Source: Longimicrobium sp.
Lineage (GTDB): Bacteria > Gemmatimonadota > Gemmatimonadetes > Longimicrobiales > Longimicrobiaceae
NCBI GenBank assembly: GCA_036377595.1
Contig: DASUYB010000094.1
Location: 62,001-126,000, forward strand
Direction: 5' to 3'
Length of the DNA stretch: 64,000 bases
In this document: positions 18,283 through 26,931 of the stretch, piece by piece
How positions within the stretch are numbered: the first letter of the stretch is position 1
How the letters are laid out: each line of letters starts with the position of its first letter
Made by a program: the position numbers and the translations under genes
The notes under the pieces: model-generated
Database searches by the model: none
Told to the model about the DNA's origin: nothing
Seen by the model: the letters and a program-made list of their open reading frames with translations, nothing else

Positions 18283-18468
18283 ATGTCATTCCGAAGGCGC
18301 TGCGCCGCCCTGGCCTCCGTGCCGTAGCCGTGGCGCCTGAGGAATCTGTGGCCGGCTTCCGAGCCACAGGCCGCCTGTCGCTCCGACGCACACCACAGAT
18401 TCCTCGGGCGCCGCCTGGCATCAGCGCGATTTGAAGCTTCAGAGCAGCGGCGCCGCTCGGAATGACAT
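18283..18468. repeat. Nested palindromic repeat of about 185 bp, second copy type
   Basis: The outer arms ATGTCATTCCGA (18283-18294) and TCGGAATGACAT (18457-18468) are exact complements. The inner arms GAGGAATCTGTGG (18339-18351) and CCACAGATTCCTC (18393-18405) are also exact. The architecture matches 2561-2753: outer TCATYC arms and inner GRAGGAATCT/GAAGGATCT-like arms at similar spacing. Nothing coding is seen in 18189-18520. Confidence 0.75.
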
Positions 18469-18520
18469 CCGATCAGAATGCACAATCAAATGCGGCAGCT
18501 GGTATTAGCCTGCTCGATCC

Positions 18521-18742
18521 TCACGTCACCATGCGGAACACGTCTTCGTCCGTAAGGCGGATGCCACGCTCCTCGAGCTGCCGCATGGCTTCCCGACGCA
18601 GCGCGCGAAAGCGGCGGATGAACACATAGGATTCAACCGCCCGCTGGATCAACTCGCTTTTCGTGACACCCTCGGCCGACGAGATCGCGTCCACCTGCGC
18701 GCCAATCTCGTCGGTCAAAGTCACGGGGATCACTTCGCTCAT
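18521..18742 (-). CDS. Ribbon-helix-helix DNA-binding protein, CopG/antitoxin-like
   Basis: A 73-residue protein with a short N-terminal beta strand 'VIPVTLTDEI', two helices containing 'AEGVTKSELIQRAVESYV', and a charged C-terminal helix. This is the MetJ/Arc/CopG fold used by many antitoxins and small autorepressors. The start is supported by a strong ribosome-binding site AAGGAGGA just upstream on the minus strand. No toxin gene is adjacent: the minus-strand gene upstream is a lipoprotein and the downstream side is the palindromic repeat. It is best called an orphan regulator. Confidence 0.7.
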   Translation of the reverse strand: MSEVIPVTLTDEIGAQVDAISSAEGVTKSELIQRAVESYVFIRRFRALRREAMRQLEERGIRLTDEDVFRMVT

Positions 18743-18871
18743 CTGAATCCTCCTTGCTGACTCAATCTAATACGTACACCGCGTGTGGTGGGAGTCATAT
18801 CGAGTTGACCTGGATGCTCAACCAGCATCTGCCCTAACAGCATCGCCAAAGTGTGACGAAGCCGATTCCGG

Positions 18872-19690
18872 CTACTGCTGGATGTAGTAGTGCGGGTAGA
18901 AGCCGCCGCGCACCTGCACCGTCTGGTTGGGGTCGGCGGGGAGGTAGGCGGTGGCGTCGAGCGTGCCGCGGAAGGCTCCGTCGGTGGCGCTGGCGATGGT
19001 GGCGGTGCCGTCGCGGAAACGGTAAAAGGCGCCGCGGTACGTCACCCCGCCGGCCACCGAGTCGCGCTGCACGGTGCGGTCGTACACCCGGTACGTGCCG
19101 GGGACGAGCGGGAAGCCGCCCACGTTCAGGTTCTTGGTCAACCCGCCCGCGCCCGTGATGTCGTCGTAGTAGAACTGCACACCGAACTGGGTGCCGTCGG
19201 CCGAGCCCTCGATGGTGTCGTTCACCGCGCCGCTCAGGACGAGCTGGAAGCGGTCGGGGAGCACCTCGGTGGTGTAGCGGCGCGCGCCGAAGGTCCCGTC
19301 GGGCCCCGAGTGCGTGGGAAGCCAGTCCGCGCCCGTCACCGTGCCGCTCATGCTGTCGCCGGAGACGGCGGCGGTGTGCACCAGCCGCGATCCCCACGCG
19401 TCCAGCGTGAAGGTGATGCTGTCGCCATCCACGCGCCCGCTCAGGGTGATGGACGGATCCGCGGGGAGCTCGAAGATGCCGAACGGAGAGTAGCACCCCG
19501 CGGCAAGCGGCGGCACGGTGGCCGTGACGGTGGAGCCGTCCTGCCGCACGCGCAGGACCGCGTTGATGGTGCAGTAGCCCACCTGCCCGCGGTACAGCCA
19601 CTTGCCCGCCACGGCCGCGTCGCGCGGGGCGGTGCCGGAGTCGCAGCCGGCCAGCGCCAGCAGGCCGATCAGGAGAAACGCGTCGCGCAT
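18872..19690 (-). CDS. Predicted lipoprotein of unknown function
   Basis: The 272-residue product has a classic lipoprotein signal, 'LLIGLLALAGC', with Cys at about residue 16. The mature domain is all-beta, rich in Gly, Thr and Asp ('GTVTGADWLPTHSGPDGTFG'), with sequence features of calycin-like or lipocalin-like small barrels. I do not recognise a family. It stands alone between the ribbon-helix-helix gene and waaA. Confidence 0.65.
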   Translation of the reverse strand: MRDAFLLIGLLALAGCDSGTAPRDAAVAGKWLYRGQVGYCTINAVLRVRQDGSTVTATVPPLAAGCYSPFGIFELPADPSITLSGRVDGDSITFTLDAWGSRLVHTAAVSGDSMSGTVTGADWLPTHSGPDGTFGARRYTTEVLPDRFQLVLSGAVNDTIEGSADGTQFGVQFYYDDITGAGGLTKNLNVGGFPLVPGTYRVYDRTVQRDSVAGGVTYRGAFYRFRDGTATIASATDGAFRGTLDATAYLPADPNQTVQVRGGFYPHYYIQQ

Positions 19691-19767
19691 CGGGAGATGA
19701 AGACGAAAGTGAGACGAATCCTATCAAATCTGTAGAAACATATGTCGCTCTGCAACTCGATTCGTCC

Positions 19768-21057
19768 TTACTGCCCGATCATCCGCTCGACCAGCTCGGC
19801 GCCGCGCAAAGCCGCGCCGAGACGCGCCTGGACGTAGGCGCGCGCGAGGGTGCCGGCGCGCGCGCGGACCTCGTACACGTCCGCCACTCCGCCGAGGATG
19901 CGCTCGAGGTCGGCCGCGCCCGTGGCCTCGAACGCGCCGCCGGCGGCGACCAGCTCGCCGGCCTCGCGCGCGTTGGCGTGGTGCGGGCCGAAGAGCACGG
20001 GCGCGCCGAACGCCGCCGGCTCCAGCACCGAGTGCAGTCCCGCCGCGCCGAATCCGCCGCCCACGTACGCCACGTCCGCCAGCGCGTACAGATCCCCCAG
20101 CACCCCCACGCGGTCGACGATCACCACGGCCGGGATCGCGTGCGCGTCGAGCGCCGACAGCCGTGCGTGCGCGAGCCCGAGCGCATCCAGCCGCTTCTCG
20201 GAGGACGAGAGATGCGCGTCGGTCGGCTCGTGTGGGACGAGGATCAGCCGCATCCCCCCACCCCGCCCGCGCAGCGCCGCGACGGCGGGAAGGAGGTGCT
20301 TCTCGTCCTCCGGCCACGTCGACCCGGCAACGAGCGTGATCCCGTCGAACTTCGCGAACGGCGCCAGCAGCGGCGACGCGCGGTCGGCGGCGTGCGCGCG
20401 CTGCCACACCTGGTCGAAGCGCGCGTCGCCCATCACGCTGCGCCGTTCCGGGGGGACGCCGAGGCGCCCGAACCGCTCCGCGTCCTCGCCCGAGATCGCG
20501 GCGACGGCGTCGAGGCGGGCGTATGCGGGGGCGAGAAGCGCGCGCGCCGGCCCGCGCAGGCGCCCGGCGCGCGCGGGAAGGGTGGCGCTCAGCAGCAGCA
20601 TCCGCACGCCGCGCGCGGCCGCCTCGCGCGTGAGCACGGGCCACACGTCGTACTTGGAGAACGCGAGGACGGCGGGCCTGAGCGCATCCAGCGCCCGCCG
20701 CACGTCGTCCGCCGCGTCGAGGGGGAGGTAGTCGGCGAAGTCGGCGCCGACCGTCTGCGCGAACGCCTCGGCGGAGGGGGAGAAGAAGGTGTAGGCGACC
20801 TGCGCGTCCGGTCGGCGGGCGCGGAACGCCTGGATCACGGCGCGCGCCTGGTGCCCCTCGCCGACGCTGGGCGCATGGAACCAGGCCAGCGGCCGCGCGG
20901 GATCGCGGTGCTCGCGCGCCCACGCCTCCATGCGCTCCACCACGCCGCCGCGCCCGCGAATCCCGCGCGCGAGCTTGCCCTCGCCGCGCGCGAGGAGCGG
21001 CAGCGCGGGACGCAGCGCACGCACCCCCGCAGCGTAGACGGACTCGAGGATCGGCAT
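19768..21057 (-). CDS. waaA: 3-deoxy-D-manno-octulosonic acid (Kdo) transferase
   Basis: A 429-residue GT-B glycosyltransferase adding Kdo from CMP-Kdo to lipid A precursors at the inner membrane, which implies an LPS-type outer membrane. Diagnostic segments: 'HAPSVGEGHQA' (about 61-71, with the catalytic glutamate), 'YTFFSPSAEAFA', 'FSKYDVWPVLT', 'LVAGSTWPEDE', 'VPHEPTDAHL' and 'ADVAYVGGGFG', then 'VLFGPHHANARE'. ATG 21057 was chosen because upstream in-frame sequence derives from the GTGCGAAG repeat tract. It follows the inositol-monophosphatase-family gene on the same strand. Confidence 0.92.
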   Translation of the reverse strand: MPILESVYAAGVRALRPALPLLARGEGKLARGIRGRGGVVERMEAWAREHRDPARPLAWFHAPSVGEGHQARAVIQAFRARRPDAQVAYTFFSPSAEAFAQTVGADFADYLPLDAADDVRRALDALRPAVLAFSKYDVWPVLTREAAARGVRMLLLSATLPARAGRLRGPARALLAPAYARLDAVAAISGEDAERFGRLGVPPERRSVMGDARFDQVWQRAHAADRASPLLAPFAKFDGITLVAGSTWPEDEKHLLPAVAALRGRGGGMRLILVPHEPTDAHLSSSEKRLDALGLAHARLSALDAHAIPAVVIVDRVGVLGDLYALADVAYVGGGFGAAGLHSVLEPAAFGAPVLFGPHHANAREAGELVAAGGAFEATGAADLERILGGVADVYEVRARAGTLARAYVQARLGAALRGAELVERMIGQ

Positions 21058-21085
21058 GCGCGGGAAGCTATCGCGGGGAGTGCCA

Positions 21086-21242
21086 AAGTGCGAAGGTGCG
21101 AGAGTGCGAAGGTGCGAAGGTGCGAAGGTGCGAAGGTGCGAAGGTGCGAAGGTGCGAAGGTGCGAAGGTGCGAGAGTAACCCGTGGCGGCCGAGGAGTCA
21201 TCATCATCATCATCCACTTTCGCACTCTCGCACCCTCGCACT
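21086..21242. repeat. GTGCGAAG tandem repeat with inverted partner
   Basis: Eleven 8-nt units of GTGCGA(A/G)(G/A) run from 21088 to 21175 without spacers. A partner in the opposite orientation, built from the complementary word (TTCGCAC, CTCGCAC), lies at 21215-21242 after a short TCA microsatellite at 21198-21213. The region sits between waaA and the upstream phosphatase gene on the same strand and could form a long hairpin in their shared transcript. It is not a CRISPR array. Confidence 0.85.
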
Positions 21243-22091
21243 TCATCCCCCGATCCGCTCCACCCACCGCCCCGCCAGCGCCTCCAGCTCGCCGTGGATG
21301 CGGCCGTTGCTGGCGAGGATGCGCCCCGTCGCCAGCGGCGGCTCCGCGTCTCCCGGCCAGCCGGTGATGCGGCCGCCGGCCTCGGTGACGAGCAGGATCC
21401 CCGCGGCCACGTCCCACGGCGCCAGCCCGATCTCGAAGAATCCCTCCACGCGCCCAGCGGCGGTGAACGCCAGGTCCAGCGCGGCGCTCCCCGCGCGCCG
21501 CACGTCCTGCGTCCGCCGCACCGCGTCGGCCACCAAGAGCATGTACTGGTCGAGATCTCCCTTCCCCTGCTTGAACGGGAACCCCGTGGCCAGCAGCGAG
21601 CGCCCGAACTCGGCGACGGCGCTGACGCGCATCGGGTGGCCGTTCACGAACGCGCCGCCGCCGCGCACAGCGTGGAAGGTCTCCCCCAGCACCGGCGCGG
21701 CCACTACGCCCACCGCCGGCCCCTCGTCGTCCACCAGCGCGATGCTGACGGCGACGAAGGGATGGCCATGGACGAAGTTGGTGGTGCCGTCCACCGGATC
21801 GACGATCCACCGTCTCCCCCGGGTGACGGCGGCCGACGCGGACTCCTCGCCGACGACCGCGTCGGCGGGGAAGCGCGCGCGGAGGCGGGAGAGGATGAGC
21901 CGCTCGGCCGCTTCGTCCACCTCGGTGACGAGATCGGCGCGCTGCTTCTCTCGCACGCGGTCCGCTCCGGTGCGCGCGGCGATCAGCGCGCCCGCGGCGG
22001 CGGCCGCGTCGAGCGCGGCGGCCAGCTCGTCACGGAAGAGCGACCCGCTGGTCACGGAACTTGCTGTGGGGACGGAACTTTGAGGGGACAT
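21243..22091 (-). CDS. Inositol monophosphatase family protein (SuhB-like)
   Basis: A 282-residue Mg2+-dependent phosphatase. It has the three metal/phosphate-binding signatures of the family: 'VVGEESA' (about residue 85), 'IVDPVDGTTNFVHG' (about 103-116) and 'APWDVAAGILLVTEAGG' (about 230-245). Substrates in the family include inositol-1-phosphate, histidinol-phosphate and other sugar phosphates, and SuhB also acts in transcription antitermination; context does not choose among these. ATG 22091 precedes a Ser/Ala-rich N-terminus of about 25 residues, longer than usual. It is probably co-transcribed with waaA through the GTGCGAAG repeat. Confidence 0.88.
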   Translation of the reverse strand: MSPQSSVPTASSVTSGSLFRDELAAALDAAAAAGALIAARTGADRVREKQRADLVTEVDEAAERLILSRLRARFPADAVVGEESASAAVTRGRRWIVDPVDGTTNFVHGHPFVAVSIALVDDEGPAVGVVAAPVLGETFHAVRGGGAFVNGHPMRVSAVAEFGRSLLATGFPFKQGKGDLDQYMLLVADAVRRTQDVRRAGSAALDLAFTAAGRVEGFFEIGLAPWDVAAGILLVTEAGGRITGWPGDAEPPLATGRILASNGRIHGELEALAGRWVERIGG

Positions 22092-22351
22092 GCGCGGTAG
22101 CCGTGGCCCGGTGCGGCGGCGCGCGCCCGCGTGGCGGCGCCCGCAAGGCCGGAGACGATGCGCTCTGGCGGCGGGTGGCGCAATATGGCGGGACGCGCGC
22201 CACGAGCGTATGATGGGCGCGCTTTCCGCGCATACCCCCGCAGAGCGCCGCTCTGAATCCGCGCCGGATTCGCGCGGTCCCAGGCAGCAACGAAACGGCC
22301 GGCGCCCGCCCATTCCGCGGCCCGGCGGCACACCTTCACCCCGAGCACCCC

Positions 22352-23986
22352 ATGGCAAGCAAGCCTCCCCGGGAGTACTCCGCCGGATCGGCGTCGGCCG
22401 TGGCCGAGCGGCAGGCGGCCTACGTTCCCCCGCGCCCGCCGTCGGACGACCGGTCGTTCTTCGGCCATCCGCAGGGCCTCTCCACGCTCTTCTTCACGGA
22501 GATGTGGGAGCGGTTCTCGTACTACGGGCTGCGCCCGCTGCTGGTGCTGTTCATGGCCGCGGCGCTGGCCCAGGGCGGCTTCGGGTTCGACCGCGGGCAG
22601 GCCTCGGCCATCGTGGGGATCTACGGCGCCTGCGTGTACCTGGCCTCGCTCCCCGGCGGGTGGATCGCCGACCGGCTGCTGGGCCTCCGCCGGGCGATCA
22701 TGACCGGGGCGGTGCTCATCACCTCGGGGCACCTGTCCATCGGCCTCTCCGGCTTCGCGGGGCAGGGGACGGCGGGGAAGGCGTTCTTCTTCCTGGGCCT
22801 GATCCTGATCGTGTTCGGCACCGGCCTGCTCAAGCCGAACATCTCGGCCATCGTGGGCGACCTGTACCCCGAGGGCGGCGCGCGGCGCGACGCGGGCTTC
22901 TCGATCTTCTACATGGGGATCAATCTGGGCGCCTTCGCGGGGCAGCTGATCACCGGCTTCCTGGGCGAGAAGGTGGGATGGCACCTGGGCTTCGGCGCGG
23001 CCGGCGTGGGGATGTTCTTCGGGCTGATGTGGTTCACGCTGCGCTCGCGCGCCACCCTGGGCGACATCGGCACCGAGCCCACGCGCCACCCCGACCCGGT
23101 GGTGCAGGCGCGCCAGGAGCGCACGGTCAAGCTCGCGGTGGCCGCGGTGGTGGGCGTGGTGGCGCTCGTGTTCGCGCTTGGGATCACCGGCGTGTACGTG
23201 CCCGACGCGCAGGCCATCGGCAAGAACATGGCGTACGTGCTGGTGGGGCTTGCGCTGGCCTTCTTCGCCTACGTGTTCGCCTTCGGCGGGCTGAACGGCA
23301 GCGAGAAGCGGCGCGTGGCGGTGATCGTGGTGCTGTTCCTGTTCGCCGCCATCTTCTGGAGCGCGTTCGAGCAGGCGCCCACCTCGCTGAACCTGTTCGC
23401 CAAGGACTTCACCGACCGCAACATCGCCGGGTTCGAGGTGCCGGCCACCTGGTTCCAGTCCATCAACTCGGCCTTCATCATCCTGCTGGCGCCGGCGTTC
23501 GCCGCGCTCTGGGTGTCGCTGGCCCGCCGCCGCGGCGACCTGTCGAGCCCGGCCAAGTTCGCGCTGGGGCTGGCCTTCGCCGGCGTGGGCTTCGCGCTGA
23601 TGATCCCCGCAGCCAACGCGGTGGTGGGGAGCAACGGCGCGCTGAAGGTGTCGGCGATGTGGCTGGTGGGAAGCTACTTCTTCCAGACCGTGGGCGAGCT
23701 CTGCCTGAGCCCGGTGGGCCTGTCGTCGATGACCAAGCTGTCGCCGCGCAAGTACGTGGGGCAGATGATGGGGATCTGGTTCCTGGCCTCGGCGGTCGGC
23801 AACCTGATCGGCGGGCTGGTGGGCGGGCACGTGGACCCGGAGAAGCTCGAGGCGATGCCGGGGCTGTTCACCTACACCACCGCCGGCCTGTTCGGCGCGG
23901 CGGTGATCCTGGGGCTGCTGGTCATCCCCATCCGCAGGATGATGGCGGACGTGCCGCACCAGACCGGGGAGCGCGCCGCGCACTGA
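22352..23986 (+). CDS. Proton-dependent oligopeptide transporter (POT/PTR2 family)
   Basis: A 544-residue inner-membrane MFS-type symporter for di- and tripeptides. After about 45 cytoplasmic residues comes the family motif 'FTEMWERFSYYGLRPLLVLFM' region (about residues 48-68), containing the E-x-x-E-R-F/Y proton-coupling cluster. The second motif 'GFSIFYMGINLGAFAG' is the PTR2 signature. Twelve to fourteen hydrophobic helices are visible. It has its own terminator and is divergent from the phosphatase gene, with about 260 nt between the starts. Confidence 0.92.
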   Translation: MASKPPREYSAGSASAVAERQAAYVPPRPPSDDRSFFGHPQGLSTLFFTEMWERFSYYGLRPLLVLFMAAALAQGGFGFDRGQASAIVGIYGACVYLASLPGGWIADRLLGLRRAIMTGAVLITSGHLSIGLSGFAGQGTAGKAFFFLGLILIVFGTGLLKPNISAIVGDLYPEGGARRDAGFSIFYMGINLGAFAGQLITGFLGEKVGWHLGFGAAGVGMFFGLMWFTLRSRATLGDIGTEPTRHPDPVVQARQERTVKLAVAAVVGVVALVFALGITGVYVPDAQAIGKNMAYVLVGLALAFFAYVFAFGGLNGSEKRRVAVIVVLFLFAAIFWSAFEQAPTSLNLFAKDFTDRNIAGFEVPATWFQSINSAFIILLAPAFAALWVSLARRRGDLSSPAKFALGLAFAGVGFALMIPAANAVVGSNGALKVSAMWLVGSYFFQTVGELCLSPVGLSSMTKLSPRKYVGQMMGIWFLASAVGNLIGGLVGGHVDPEKLEAMPGLFTYTTAGLFGAAVILGLLVIPIRRMMADVPHQTGERAAH

Positions 23987-24009
23987 CCGCGGGCTCCAGA
24001 TCGACGGAC

Positions 24010-24047
24010 GCAGGGGCGCGCCGCGGCGGCGCGCCCCTGCTCCTTTT
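24010..24047 (+). terminator. Intrinsic terminator of the peptide transporter gene
   Basis: GCAGGGGCGCGCC (from 24010) pairs with GGCGCGCCCCTGC (to 24040) in a nearly perfect stem of 13-15 bp, followed by TCCTTTT (24041-24047). Confidence 0.85.
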
Positions 24048-24131
24048 CCGGCACGCAACCCGCATGGGCGGCGGGTAAAGCGCGTGCGAACGACAAAGCT
24101 CCAACCCGGCAGATAAAGAAGGGAAACCGCG

Positions 24132-24344
24132 ATGACGGACGATGAGATCGCCGAGCAGCTGAAGGGACGCGGCCTGGAGGAAGACTACGTCCGCGAGCTG
24201 CTGGCCAGCCTGGGCTACGACCCCGCCGACGGCCTGACCGAGGCAGCCGTGCACGCCCTCGACACCGCCAGCATGGACCAGCGCCGCAAGGCCGCCATGC
24301 GCACCCTGCGCCTGGGAAGCTGTAGCGGCGGCGGCGCTCAGTAG
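24132..24344 (+). CDS. Small hypothetical protein (70 aa)
   Basis: The product begins 'MTDDEIAEQLKGRGLEEDYV' and is predicted helical with a Gly/Ser/Cys tail ('GSCSGGGAQ'). A good ribosome-binding site (GAAGGGAAA) lies 8-15 nt before the ATG. The last 7 nt overlap the 3' end of the convergent membrane-protein gene. No family is recognised. The acidic helical N-terminus resembles a RecX- or UBA-like three-helix segment, but that is weak. Confidence 0.55.
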   Translation: MTDDEIAEQLKGRGLEEDYVRELLASLGYDPADGLTEAAVHALDTASMDQRRKAAMRTLRLGSCSGGGAQ

Positions 24345-24922
24345 TCGGTCACCGGGTCGCCGTCGGACAGGCGCGTCCACCCCTTCACCACGCGGTGGGC
24401 GAACCACGCCGCCATGGCGGCCAGGGCCAGCATCCCGGGAAGGCGGCCGATCAGGCCGGCACCGAGCAGCGCGGTTCCCATCGAGCCCAGGATCATGGCC
24501 ACGATCCCCATCCCGAAGGTCTTCCAGAAGGTCTCGATCTGCCACTCGTAGTGGGTTTCCAGCCAGGTGCCGCGCGCCTCGCGCCGGTGCGCGTACGCCA
24601 CCATCACCCCGAAGATCGAGCTGCACCCGCACACCATCGACACCGCCTGCAGGATGTAGCCCAGGCGCGCGTTCTTTTGCAGCGCCTCGATGGCCGCGGA
24701 GGGCGGGAGCGTGATCCGCCACCCGCAGAGCGCGCACTGCCCCGCCACGGCCAGGCGGCTGCCGCAGAACGGGCACTCCAGCGTCTCCGCGCCCTCCGCC
24801 TCGCCCGCCGGCGTGGGCGTCTCGGTGACGGGGACGAGCTCCGTCGGCTCCATCCCCTCGAGCGGATTCGGCCGAGGGGCGGATTGGTCGTCGAGCCGTG
24901 CGGGCTTCTCGCGGGGATCCAT
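24338..24922 (-). CDS. Zinc-ribbon membrane protein
   Basis: A 194-residue protein with three parts: a Pro-rich acidic N-terminus; a zinc ribbon 'CPFCGSRL...CALCGW' (C-x2-C ... C-x2-C, about residues 49-66); and a membrane domain with hydrophobic segments around 'LQAVSMVCGCSSIFGVMVAY', 'FGMGIVAMILGSMGTALLGAG' and 'MLALAAMAAWF'. Between them is 'HYEWQIETFWKTF', a segment shared with DUF4870-type proteins. ATG 24922 was preferred over an upstream start because it begins the conserved polar region. The function is unknown; it may be an integral-membrane zinc protein. Confidence 0.65.
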   Translation of the reverse strand: MDPREKPARLDDQSAPRPNPLEGMEPTELVPVTETPTPAGEAEGAETLECPFCGSRLAVAGQCALCGWRITLPPSAAIEALQKNARLGYILQAVSMVCGCSSIFGVMVAYAHRREARGTWLETHYEWQIETFWKTFGMGIVAMILGSMGTALLGAGLIGRLPGMLALAAMAAWFAHRVVKGWTRLSDGDPVTDY

Positions 24923-25599
24923 CGGCGGGTGGGGGAGGCGCGGGGCGGGAGAAGCGGACCGGCGGGTCAGCGTAGGATACGGATCGGGCGCAGAAAGCGT
25001 CAATGCCGACGGATTTCGATCACGGCTCCCGCCGGGTCCTACCCGATCCGGAAATCTCGACGAGGGGATCGACGATCTTGTTTCTCACATCCACCCGCCA
25101 CACCGGCGCACGAGCGACCCGTACCCACGGCAGATGTGCCGCCGGCCGGATCGGCTGCCCGTCTTCCCGGGTGATATCGGTTCGATGCCTGTTCAGCTGC
25201 CGTTCGACGGCGGTTGACGAAGGGTGACCGGTCCCGGGGCAGGCGCGCGGACGTGTGGGGAGGCGGCACTGCGGACGGCGGCGTGGATCGGGGGGAGAGG
25301 CACAGAGTTCGTGTCTGAGCTCCACGTCCCGCCCCGGCTACCGGATCACTGTCGGTTGTGCCCATGAAGAGGGGCAAGCCGTGCGCCCGCGACCCGGCGA
25401 TCATCCCCGCTCACAAAAAGCCGCATCGCGACAGGAATCCCGCCGCTTTCGCCATCTCCCAACCGCCGAACGCCTATGTTGCCTGCGGTAACACTCCGTC
25501 TCCCGCGGTGACGATCCCAGTGCTCTCGACAGCTGGCGGGTAGCGCGCACTCCGGTTCGGCCATTAAGGTTCGGGTGCCGGCCACCCATCTGGAGCCTG
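24923..25599. other. Intergenic region with no recognised gene
   Basis: About 680 nt between the zinc-ribbon membrane protein and the sigma-54-type activator. Short open frames exist on both strands, but their translations are Arg/Pro/Ser-rich and look like shadow frames. I see no tRNA, hairpin family member or convincing promoter. The last roughly 100 nt must hold the promoter of the activator-TPR operon. Confidence 0.5.
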
Positions 25600-26931
25600 A
25601 TGATTCCACGCCTGTTCATCCTCGCGTTGAGCGACTCCTTCTCCACGCTCTGGCCCACGCTGGCGGAGACGCTGGACGCGGACGCCGTCGTCGAGCGCGC
25701 GCCCGCCGCCGAAGCGCTGGCGCAGGCCGCGGCGCTGGTGGTCTCCGCCGCCGGCTGCGAGCGGCAGGCGGCACTGGCGCTCGCCGAGCTCCCCGCGGGA
25801 TCTCCCGCCGCGGCGGTGGTCGGCGCGTGCACCGAGTATCGCGCCGTGCTGGAGGTGATCCGCGCCGGCGCGGCCGACTACTTCGCGCTTCCCGACGACC
25901 TTCCCGCGCTGCGCGCCTGGCTGCAGCAGCGGGTGGAGGCCGCGCGCGCCGAGGCGTCCGCCCGCGCGCAGGCCGAGGAGGAGCGCCGGCACTACGACTT
26001 CTCGCGGATGCTGGGGAACAGCCCGGCGCTGCGCGAGGTGCTGGACCGCGCCGCGCGGGTGATCCCCGCCGGCTCGGCCACCGTGCTGATCACCGGCGAG
26101 ACGGGGACGGGAAAGGACCTGCTGGCACAGACCATCCACTACAACGGACCGCGCGCCGGCAAGCCGTTCGTGGAGCTGAACTGCGCGGCGGTGCCGGCCA
26201 GCCTGCTCGAGGCGGAGCTGTTCGGCTACGAGCGCGGCGCCTTCACCGACGCGCGCCACCCCAAGCCCGGGCTGTTCGAGGTGGCCAACGGCGGCACGCT
26301 CTTCCTCGACGAGATCGGCGACCTTCCGCTGGAGCTGCAGGTGAAGCTGCTGCGCGTGCTGGAGACGAAGACGACGCGGCGGCTCGGGAGCGTCGCCTCG
26401 ATGCCGCTGGACGTGCGTATCCTGGCCGCCACGCACGTGGACCTGAACGCCCGCGTCCGCGACGGCGCCTTCCGCCGCGACCTGTTCTACCGCCTGAACG
26501 TGGTGCCGTTGCGCCTGCCCCCGCTCCGCGAGCGCGGCGACGACGTGGAGCTGCTGGCCGAGCACTTCGCCCGCCGCTTCTCCGAGGAGTACGGGATGCC
26601 CTTCCGCGGCCTGAGCGCCGAGGTCCGCGCGCATCTCCGCCGCCACCCCTGGCCCGGCAACATCCGCGAACTGCGCAACGCCGTCGAGCGCGCCGTCATC
26701 CTCGGCCAGGGCACCGTCCACGCCGAACATCTGGCCCTCGGTGACGAGGGCGTGGATGCCGCGCGCGGCGTTCTCCCCTTCCCCGCAACGCTCGCGCAGA
26801 TCGAAGTGGCGGCAGCGCGCGCCGCGGTGGAGGCGTGCGGTGGCAACAAGACCAGGGCTGCGGGGATGCTGGGAATCAGCCGCAAGGGGCTGTACGCCCT
26901 GCTGGGCCCGAACCGTGGGGTGCGCGGATGA
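25600..26931 (+). CDS. Sigma-54-dependent-type transcriptional activator with degenerate receiver and GAFTDA loop
   Basis: A 443-residue AAA+ activator. Residues 1-115 look like a receiver fold but without the phosphorylatable Asp ('[10 protein letters not shown]' where the Asp strand would be). The AAA+ domain has Walker A 'GETGTGKD' (about 166), the loop '[16 protein letters not shown]' (about 210), Walker B '[12 protein letters not shown]' (about 233) and the arginine-finger region '[11 protein letters not shown]'. A C-terminal Fis-type helix-turn-helix includes '[17 protein letters not shown]'. Canonical sigma-54 contact is through GAFTGA; here it is GAFTDA. It overlaps the TPR gene by 4 nt, so the two are translationally coupled. 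Confidence 0.88.
   Translation: MIPRLFILALSDSFSTLWPTLAETLDADAVVERAPAAEALAQAAALVVSAAGCERQAALALAELPAGSPAAAVVGACTEYRAVLEVIRAGAADYFALPDDLPALRAWLQQRVEAARAEASARAQAEEERRHYDFSRMLGNSPALREVLDRAARVIPAGSATVLITGETGTGKDLLAQTIHYNGPRAGKPFVELNCAAVPASLLEAELFGYERGAFTDARHPKPGLFEVANGGTLFLDEIGDLPLELQVKLLRVLETKTTRRLGSVASMPLDVRILAATHVDLNARVRDGAFRRDLFYRLNVVPLRLPPLRERGDDVELLAEHFARRFSEEYGMPFRGLSAEVRAHLRRHPWPGNIRELRNAVERAVILGQGTVHAEHLALGDEGVDAARGVLPFPATLAQIEVAAARAAVEACGGNKTRAAGMLGISRKGLYALLGPNRGVRG

Noticed and set aside
18521-18742. Toxin-antitoxin module for the ribbon-helix-helix gene
   Set aside because: No small toxin-like ORF is found on either side; the neighbours are a palindromic repeat and a lipoprotein gene.
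21088-21175. CRISPR array
   Set aside because: The unit is only 8 nt long and there are no unique spacers; it is a tandem short repeat with an inverted partner.
24923-25599. Coding frames in the gap before the sigma-54-type activator
   Set aside because: The frames overlap on several strands, lack ribosome-binding sites and give Arg/Pro/Ser-rich translations without family resemblance.
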